DNA of 64,000 nt, taken from assembly GCA_019022495.1 (NCBI GenBank), contig JAFEKR010000057.1:62001-126000 (forward strand), written 5' to 3'. The notes beneath the pieces were generated by a model. It ran no database searches, was not told the DNA's origin, and saw only the letters and a program-made list of their open reading frames with translations. The position numbers were made by a program, and so were the translations under genes. Origin of the DNA: Epichloe hybrida (lineage: Eukaryota > Ascomycota > Sordariomycetes > Hypocreales > Clavicipitaceae). Position 1 is the first letter of the stretch. The number at the start of each line of letters is the position of its first letter. Positions 57,591-64,000 of the stretch are shown here, piece by piece.

Positions 57591-58122
57591 GCTGGGTGAC
57601 GAGGCGTGACACAATGCAGTGCAGAAGCAAAAACTTGGAAGCGTCACCTCAACCAAAGGGAAGCTCTAGCAACTTCAATCCCAAATTTGCAGTGCCTGTC
57701 TCTTTCGGCAAGCTTGTCTGGTTGCTACGCCACATCTCGAACAGGGGCTTATCTGCCACGGTTACCGAATGTGGCTGGTGTGGCTTGTGCACCGCCTCTC
57801 ATCATTTGTTCTCGATCTCGGCAAGTCCGGTTTAGGCGCCTTTGGCGAAGGCTAACGTCCTGAGTTCCGAACCAACCCATTTCTCTGCCACATCTTAATT
57901 CTAACTGGAGATAGAAACACAACAAGCCCGTTCTCTTTTGTTGTGTTTATCAGCGATTTTAGTTACCCTGTCGACTAGCATCCACATAATCATTCCTCTC
58001 GGCTGCCGATACATTCGCGACGTGATAGCGCTCACGCAATCTTCTCCCCTTGTCCATCTGGCTTTTGGGTGGCGATTTCAAATCGGCTTTGAAGACATCT
58101 TTGGCGTCCTCTCAACATCCCC
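57591..58122. other. Bidirectional promoter region between SAM50 and UBC6
   Basis: 532-bp gap between two divergent conserved genes; no coding sequence supported. Confidence 0.65.
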
Positions 58123-59066
58123 ATGGCCAGCAAGGCAGCACACAAGCGGGTGAGTTTCTGCATGCGCGACTTCGTAAGGTCTCACGATCAAGGGCCTCTC
58201 ACTAATCACATGGCACAGTTAACCCGCGAGTACAAGACCATCTCCGAAAATCCGCCACCATATATCACAGCCCACCCCTCTGAATCCAACATCTTAGAGT
58301 AGGTGATATACAGTCCTTCCCTTGCTCCGAAAACCTCCCTCAACCTCTTCGTTACTGACAGGTAGCAAACAGATGGCACTACATCATCACGGGTCCTGAG
58401 GACACACCGTACCATGGCGGCCAGTACTGGGGCACTCTCATCTTCCCCCCAAACTACCCATTTGCGCCACCAGCCATACGAATGCACACGCCGTCAGGAC
58501 GGTTCCAACCATCGACCCGACTCTGTCTATCGATATCAGACTTCCATCCCAAGTCATTCAACCCTGCTTGGGAGGTTTCGACGATCTTGACCGGTCTCCT
58601 CTCTTTCATGACGAGCGACGAAATGACAACCGGTTCTCTGTCGACGACACAGGCGGAGAAGAAATATCTCTCATCACGCAGTCGCTGGTGGAATTCCACG
58701 GGCGGTGGTTCAAATGCCAAGGCAACCCCGGCTCAAAAAGGCAACGTCAAGGCCGGCGATGGCGGTGCCAAATTTCGCTCCCAGTGGCCCGAGGTTGACG
58801 TAGAGAATTGGGAGTGGATGAAGAAGAATAAGGTTGATTCTGCTACGGGCAATCGCCTCGATGGCGATAACGGAGCGTCTTGCGGACCGCAGCTGGGCAT
58901 CGCGGGATCTAGCGGCCACCAGGCACAGGCTGTAGTGGATGCTGTAGTCCAACAACGAGACGCTGGGCGAGGTTGGCTTTATCAAAACAAGCTCCTCGTG
59001 GCTGGTGCTGTGATATTTATCTACGTACTTATCGCGAGACTTGTGAGTGGCGAAGGTCTGGCATAG
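58123..59066 (+). CDS. UBC6: ER ubiquitin-conjugating enzyme E2 Ubc6 (UBE2J family)
   Basis: Three exons, 58123-58149, 58219-58298 and 58373-59066, giving 266 residues. Ubc6 is a tail-anchored E2 on the ER membrane that works with Doa10 in ER-associated degradation. The catalytic Cys87 sits in STRLCLSISDFHPKSFNPAW, the same position as in yeast Ubc6. The canonical HPN is replaced, as in this subfamily, by a TPxGRF motif, here HTPSGRF with Ser where Asn is found in the animal and yeast proteins. YHGGQYWGTLIFPPNYPFAP is the conserved beta-sheet segment. A linker leads to a C-terminal anchor LLVAGAVIFIYVLIARLV at about residues 243-260. The very short first exon (9 codons) has a good start context (ccccATGgc). 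It is divergent from SAM50. Confidence 0.95.
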
Positions 59067-59963
59067 TGAAAGAGGAAAAGGGAAAGTGGTAACTCGAAGA
59101 TCAGTCAGTGGTGCACGGTCGACAGGTTGCAGACGCTTGGTCATCGCCCAGCTTCCTTCTTCTCCTCTCTTTGGATGTCGAGCAAGTAAGCTGCCTCGTC
59201 ATGTCCATATACAAAGGGACTCGCGTCTTGCATCAGGGCGTTTTACATGTACAGACTCATAATTCACTCATGCGTTCGTTACTAGACAATTTGCATGCAA
59301 CATTGTAAAACTGGATCAGTCTCGTTCAGTCAGTTAGATTCTTCAAGAAGTATTACTATAGGCTAGGTGGTTCCAATAATAAAATGCCACGGTAATAGCG
59401 CTGCCTTTCACACGCATGCTTTTCCTGCGACGAGCTTTCCACGGACTACCTTGTCCGTACAGATATAATTGCGTCGTTTCTTCCTTCCTTCTCATATCGA
59501 CAGCAGTGCAGGTCGTCTGTCTGCATTTCTTTTCCCTAAGCAGACACCACGCCAGCCTTGACCGCAGGATATGGCCCATTGACCAAACACTCGTTATTAT
59601 CCTGCTCCAGTTGGGGGGGGAGTATCGAAGTACCTTGTCGTTGGTCGAGGCCTCGGCTTAGACTTTGGCCATTTCACCCAAGCGGCATTGCGAATTCTCC
59701 CGACTTGGTCTTCAGCAACTACTCCGTATTACTGATTGTGAGGGGTTTTCTTTCCTTTTGGAGGTGCACGTTTCAGCCAATGCCCGTCGTCCCCGCACAA
59801 CCCTACATGTACACCCCAGCTTCGGAACCATGCTCGCCACGTAATACTCTGCTCACCCTTAGGCCGTCCGTCCCTTTTCTGATATCCCGGGGCCAATGGT
59901 CGTTTTCGTTTAATGACATAGCATTGGACCATCGAGCAAAGCCAGCTTTCACTAGACATTACC
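59067..59963. other. Intergenic region between UBC6 and the second FAD monooxygenase
   Basis: AT-rich 3' flank of UBC6, then TACTCCGTA at 59720 and TACATGTA near 59805. Frames here are short; no gene supported. Confidence 0.55.
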
Positions 59964-61396
59964 ATGGGTGCCGTTCATGTCCCGGGTCCTAAAACAGTCG
60001 CAGTCGTCGGGGCGGGACTGACCGGGCTGCTCGCAGCGCATGGCCTGCAGCAGGTGAGATGCAATCGGCCGTTCTGGTCAATATTGCAATTGGAAAACTT
60101 TGCCATTTGCTAACCAAAACCTAGTAGAATGGCTTCAACGCCGTCCTCTTCGAACGAGAGGTCAGCCTCGATGAAAGACTGCGTGACTGGACCATGTTGG
60201 TCCACTGGGCTATGCCCATTTTCGAGAAGCTGGTCCCCAAGGATATTCTGGCGGACCTGCACAAAGCTGTTTGCAACCCGTATTTAGACTTTGATGAACA
60301 AGTAGAGAGCCTTCCGTGCTACAATGGCGTGACGGGGGATTTGCTTTTTCGAAGCCAAACACCTGGTGCCAGGCGAGTGAGTCGCCAAGCACTTCGCCGG
60401 TTGCTGGCACGGCGCCTTGACATAAGATGGAACAAGACTGTGACCGCTGTTTCATCGACTAAGAATGGCGTGCGAGTTTCGTTTGAGGGCGAGGACAAAT
60501 TTGATGCCGATTTTCTTCTCGGGGCGGATGGTTCCTCGTCCAAAGTACGAGAACTGCTCCTGGGTTTCGAAGCGGCCCGGCCGCGCCCGTCCGGATTTCT
60601 CTTCGCAACTGGTATCACGAAGTACGCTGATGCCAGGAAAACCAACGCAATAGTTGAGGCGCACCCTGTAGCATCTCTTATGATGGGAACTAGGTCTGTT
60701 GGTGCCGTCGGTGGTACGTCTTCTACCCCTCAGGCTTCTTCTCTCTTCTCTCCGGATTCGTAAAGCTTACACGTTCCGTTTCGGATATGTAGTCATGTCA
60801 ATCAGCGATCCAGAAGATGCATCCACTTGGACTACATTCTGGACCAAGATATGGCGGGCCGAGTCCGTAAAGCTTAGTGGCCAGGAGGCCCTCGAATATA
60901 TCGAGAACAATACGTCCCCGCTGCGCGATGTGTTCCAGTCTGCCATTGACTGGACACCACGGGATAGTAGTGTTCACATTGATGAAATGAAATACTGGAT
61001 TCCCACGCCGTGGGATACCCTTGGGGGGAGAGTGACTCTGGCTGGAGATGCCGCCCATCCGATGCTTATATGTATGCAAATCATTCGCCTCTTGTCATTG
61101 CCATTATTTCAATGATAGCCCGGTATGATGACTGACCGCTCATAGATCGAGGGCAGGGGTTTCAGCATTCCATCACAGATGTCAACAATTATGTAGAAAC
61201 ATTGGCTCGGCTGGAACCTTTGGGCGACGACGCGGCCCTGAGAAGGGAAGCTTTGATGAAGTATGACGCTGAGATAGAGGCTCGAAAGCGGTCCAGCAGT
61301 CTTTGGAGGAAGCGGAGAAGTCTCTTGACCCAGAGAAAATCGAACACATGCTCATGGCGACAAAGGGGCACGTTAGGAACGCATGAAAAGCTTTGA
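59964..61396 (+). CDS. FAD-dependent monooxygenase with frameshifted C-terminus
   Basis: Four exons: 59964-60053, 60128-60713, 60793-61071 and 61146-61396. The family is again class A flavin monooxygenase. Motifs: FAD site VAVVGAGLTGLLAAHGLQQ, NGFNAVLFERE after the first splice, DG motif FLLGADGSSSKVREL, and GD motif VTLAGDAAHPMLIYRGQGFQ, joined across intron 3. The core is intact, but after YDAEI (about 61275) the annotated frame becomes low-quality and ends at 61396, while the next frame reads RGSKAVQQSLEEAEKSL and ends at a TGA at 61384-61386, matching the usual C-terminal helix. One missing base (or equivalent) near 61272-61276 explains this. It may be a mildly damaged gene, a recent mutation, or an assembly error. 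Confidence 0.82.
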
Positions 61397-61493
61397 TCGA
61401 AATCAGGGCTGTTTGCTTGGGATTTTTTTGTAAGAAGCGTCGCAGTACATGCATGTAGGCGTCAGAGAGAAGGGGAGTGGGCCAAGTCTTTGA

Positions 61494-61664
61494 CATGTAC
61501 ATCTCCTTGAGCGTGTTATATACATAAAGCTATGTAGTGGAGTCACGTTAACCAGGGTTGTGTATGTATCCAATTACCTAGATAAAAGCAAACTACAGTA
61601 GAGATACATACAGACCCTGGCTAACGTGACTCCACTAGCTTTAACACGCTCAAGGAGATACATG
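61494..61664. mobile_element. MITE-like foldback element with long terminal inverted repeats
   Basis: The left arm (about 61494-61571) and the reverse complement of the right arm (about 61601-61664) share tctccttgagcgtgtta, then gtggagtcacgtta and ccaggg, then tgtatgtatc, over roughly 60 matching positions with small insertions in the left arm. A loop of about 30 bp separates them. There is no coding capacity. The structure fits a non-autonomous miniature element or a palindromic relic. I could not fix the target-site duplication. Confidence 0.75.
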
Positions 61665-61702
61665 GTACAGAATGAGCGGTGCATGATACAGGCTGCATGT
61701 CA

Positions 61703-62044
61703 TCATGTGGCACAACCAACGTGGCTCCAGATGTCGTCTGATATTTTGCTTGGCGGTTTGTTGGTCCGGATTTCGAGCAAGGAAACATGACAGGTTACTT
61801 CCGTGTCCCGTACCCACCAGATTAATCGACGTGCCACAATTTGCATTGTCGAATCCTCATACGCCGAATTGAGTCCCGGGTTCAGCTGGCCTTGCCCATA
61901 GAAGTCGTGAATATGCGCCACCTCTGGCCATTGCACTTCGAGTCCAGACTTCAGTTTGCGATCCCCATGCGTCATAAAAGCCCGCGTAGGGCCCCGCGAA
62001 CTGCGCACAGAGGTCAGAGGTCGGAGCACTTGACGAAAGGCCAA
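61703..62044 (-). CDS. Possible small protein with mitochondrial-type N-terminus
   Basis: 113 codons on the minus strand, divergent from the methyltransferase start, 116 bp apart. The N-terminus MAFRQVLRPLTSVRSSRGPT is Arg/Ser-rich with few acidic residues and could be a mitochondrial presequence. The remainder contains HIHDFYGQGQLNP and RRLIWWVRDTEVTCHVSLLE and has no recognised domain. There is no splice or homology evidence; it may be a chance frame. Confidence 0.25.
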   Translation of the reverse strand: MAFRQVLRPLTSVRSSRGPTRAFMTHGDRKLKSGLEVQWPEVAHIHDFYGQGQLNPGLNSAYEDSTMQIVARRLIWWVRDTEVTCHVSLLEIRTNKPPSKISDDIWSHVGCAT

Positions 62045-62160
62045 ACTGCTTTGATAATCGCCAAGTATTCAACGAGGCAGGATCGGTCAGACGATCAGAC
62101 CAGACATCTTAGGGCTCGCCCGGTGCACCGCTGGCAGCGCGCTATCCGGTGATCCTGGTG

Positions 62161-63480
62161 ATGGCTTCGCTGTCATCTCGCGACCCGGCCAAGAGTGTCG
62201 CAATCGATACCAGCGCCAACTCTGGTGCGAATGACGGATCTGGAGAACATGACGAGGAAAGCCCGAGAGCGTCTTCCGACTCTGCGACGGTTCATGCGAT
62301 AGAGGCGCCAGCTATCGAAGCGGGCAGTGAAGCAGACGATGATTTCGATCTTGCCAGTGAAGTGCTGGGGGATGATACTACAGCAAGCCTATCTTCAAGC
62401 ATCTTTTCCGCCTACGCTTATGAACGCGGTCGTCGCTATCAAATCTTTGGTGATGGCCGGTACCCTATCCCAAACGATGACTTGGAACAGAGCAGGGAGA
62501 ACATGAAGCATGCCATGCTGATGATGCTTACGGGGTACAAACTGTTCTTCTCACCTATAGGGGATCACCCGCAGAAGATACTGGACATTGGGACGGGTAC
62601 TGGTGAGTAGAGTAGCGAGTCTGGCTGGACACTTGTGCACCTGCAAGCTTACTGAGGGGATCCAAACAGGGATTTGGGCAGTAGAAGGTATGTTGGCATC
62701 GTTTTATTGACAGCTTCAAGGAATTATCTCAAAGAGTTGGCTAACACGTTTGCCCGTAGTTGGAGACAGATACCCGAGTGCACATGTCTGTGGTATCGAT
62801 CTCACGCCGATCCAACCTGAATGGGTGCCCGCCAATGTATCATTTTTAGTTGACAACTGCGAGCTGGATTGGATAGAGAGGGATGTCGACCTCGCCCATT
62901 TCCGGTTCATGGTGATTATATTGAAGGATATTTCTACAGTTCTCGGGCATGCCTTTGAGTGCGTACTGTTACGTGAATGACTACCTGCTTGGTCCCGTCT
63001 GCACGATGGCGGCTAACGTGTCTTGTTCAATCAGGAGCCTTCGTCCCGGAGGGTGGATCGAGCTACAGGAACTACAAGGAGTACCACTCTGTGATGATGG
63101 AACCATGACCGACGATGACCCTGTCAAGTACTTGTACGACACGGCAGGGAAGGCTTACAGCAAGTTTGGCATGAGCACCACATTACCGGCGGAGCTCGAA
63201 CCCTATTTACGCAAGGCTGGATTCGAAAACATCCACTGCCAAATCATGAAGGTGCGGGTCGTGGGCAAAGGAAGCAACAATGAGAACTGTCGGCCTATAC
63301 CAAAAAATGGCAGTCTTGGACTTTCTGCCGACATTGCCAGGGCGACCATTCAAAGCATTGGGTATGTCAGAAGCAGAAGCCGAGGTGACTGTTGCCATGG
63401 CCAGGAAGGGCTTGGACGATGCCAATGTGCACCGTTATTTTAATTATTATTTCTGGTATGCGCAAAAACCAGGATCATGA
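62161..63480 (+). pseudogene. LaeA-like SAM methyltransferase, frameshifted near the C-terminus
   Basis: Exons 62161-62602, 62670-62687 (18 bp), 62760-62958 and 63035 to the end. The family methylates small molecules or acts in regulation of secondary metabolism. After a Ser/Asp/Glu-rich N-terminus come YERGRRYQIFGDGRYPIPND, then motif I ILDIGTGTG|IWAVE|V completed by the 18-bp exon, GIDLTPIQPEWVPANVSF, and SLRPGGWIELQELQG. At about 63250-63262 the frame shifts: the exon 4 frame ends at 63443 with unrelated sequence, while the next frame resumes SWAKEATMRTVGLYQKM, then FKALGMSEAEAEV, and ends at TGA 63478-63480. No intron fits, since the gap is too short. The disabled C-terminus suggests decay, or a sequencing error. 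I cannot tell which. Confidence 0.6.
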
Positions 63481-64000
63481 GGAGACGAGCATGATGTATG
63501 ATTTTCCCATCCTGCTGCCACCGGGATAGCGAGGGGCAGCTGGGAAATACGTTTCAGCATAATCCAGATTACAGCAAATCACGACTTCTGGTTGGGTGGG
63601 CATTGTATCAGAATTGACGAATAAACTGTACAACAGAGGCCGCGATGTCAAACATCAAGTACCCATCCAGTGCACGTTGCTTTGTACACAGTACATCATG
63701 CCGTTACCAAATCCGGGCAATTATTTCCCCAGCCCAGAGTGCTTGTATTATGTATGAGACGCCAACACGAACAAGAAGTGAGTCTTGAATGCAAACCACC
63801 CAGTGGTGTAGGGTAAGATCAAGATACTCACACAACTTGTCAACTTGACGACATGACGTCTGTGCACTAATTGGCAGACTGGTGGCGCTGGTCCCATTTT
63901 TAATTTTTTCAATGTTTTATTATTAAAGCAAAAAAACGGCGTTCATTGAGCACCGTCAGACCACCTGACACACCAGGCAGGCAGGCCATGGAGTCATACA
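63481..64000. other. Right-edge intergenic sequence
   Basis: No gene seen in the last 520 bp; the next gene, if any, lies outside. Confidence 0.55.

Larger units (their letters stand above)
61397..62160. other. Intergenic region with foldback element and possible small minus-strand gene
   Basis: Between the monooxygenase and the methyltransferase. It contains the foldback element at 61494-61664 and the weak candidate gene at 61703-62044. Confidence 0.6.

Overview
The window looks like nuclear chromosomal DNA of a filamentous ascomycete (Pezizomycotina), most likely a Sordariomycete and probably Hypocreales. The evidence is short introns (about 50-100 bp, mostly GT..AG), gene spacing of roughly 1-5 kb, many conserved Pezizomycotina proteins of unknown function, a full-size PDR-type ABC transporter, a LaeA-like methyltransferase and FAD monooxygenases. 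The species is inferred from style only. I saw no bacterial-type operons, CRISPR arrays, rRNA, convincing tRNA genes or complete transposons.

Layout. 0-1.6 kb: 3' part of an acidic protein whose gene starts outside the window. 6.4-7.7 kb: a conserved Pro/Ser-rich protein. About 10.8 kb: a possible terminal exon on the minus strand. 11.7-12.9 kb: family-16 methyltransferase. 14.1-15.1 kb: TANGO2/NRDE protein. 15.9-17.2 kb: Ser-rich conserved protein. 18.0-19.7 kb (minus): TFIIH subunit Tfb2, three exons. 20.3-21.1 kb: hotdog thioesterase, five exons. 21.5-21.8 kb: small membrane protein. 22.9-24.5 kb (minus): Arg/Ser-rich DUF8035-like protein. 27.1-30.6 kb: leucine-rich-repeat protein. 31.3-34.1 kb: small membrane protein, then a coiled-coil protein. 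34.6-36.0 kb: very GC-rich thiolase with an in-frame minisatellite. 36.6 kb: 34-residue Cys-rich protein. 38.2-41.2 kb (minus): 1023-residue disordered protein. 41.3-46.3 kb: gene-poor, repeat-rich. 46.3-48.0 kb: FAD monooxygenase with a GC-AG intron. 48.4-53.4 kb (minus): PDR transporter. 55.8-57.6 kb (minus): Sam50. 58.1-59.1 kb: Ubc6. 60.0-63.5 kb: a second FAD monooxygenase and a LaeA-like methyltransferase, both frameshifted near the C terminus, with a foldback (MITE-like) element between them.

Most genes are independent housekeeping or conserved genes: transcription/DNA repair (Tfb2), mitochondrial outer-membrane biogenesis (Sam50), ER-associated degradation (Ubc6), lipid metabolism (thiolase, thioesterase). 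Two spots look accessory. One is the convergent FAD monooxygenase/PDR transporter pair, plausibly for detoxification or metabolite export. The other is the monooxygenase/methyltransferase pair at the right end, which looks like a decaying secondary-metabolism fragment. Exon coordinates were worked out by hand from splice motifs, reading-frame continuity and expected protein motifs.
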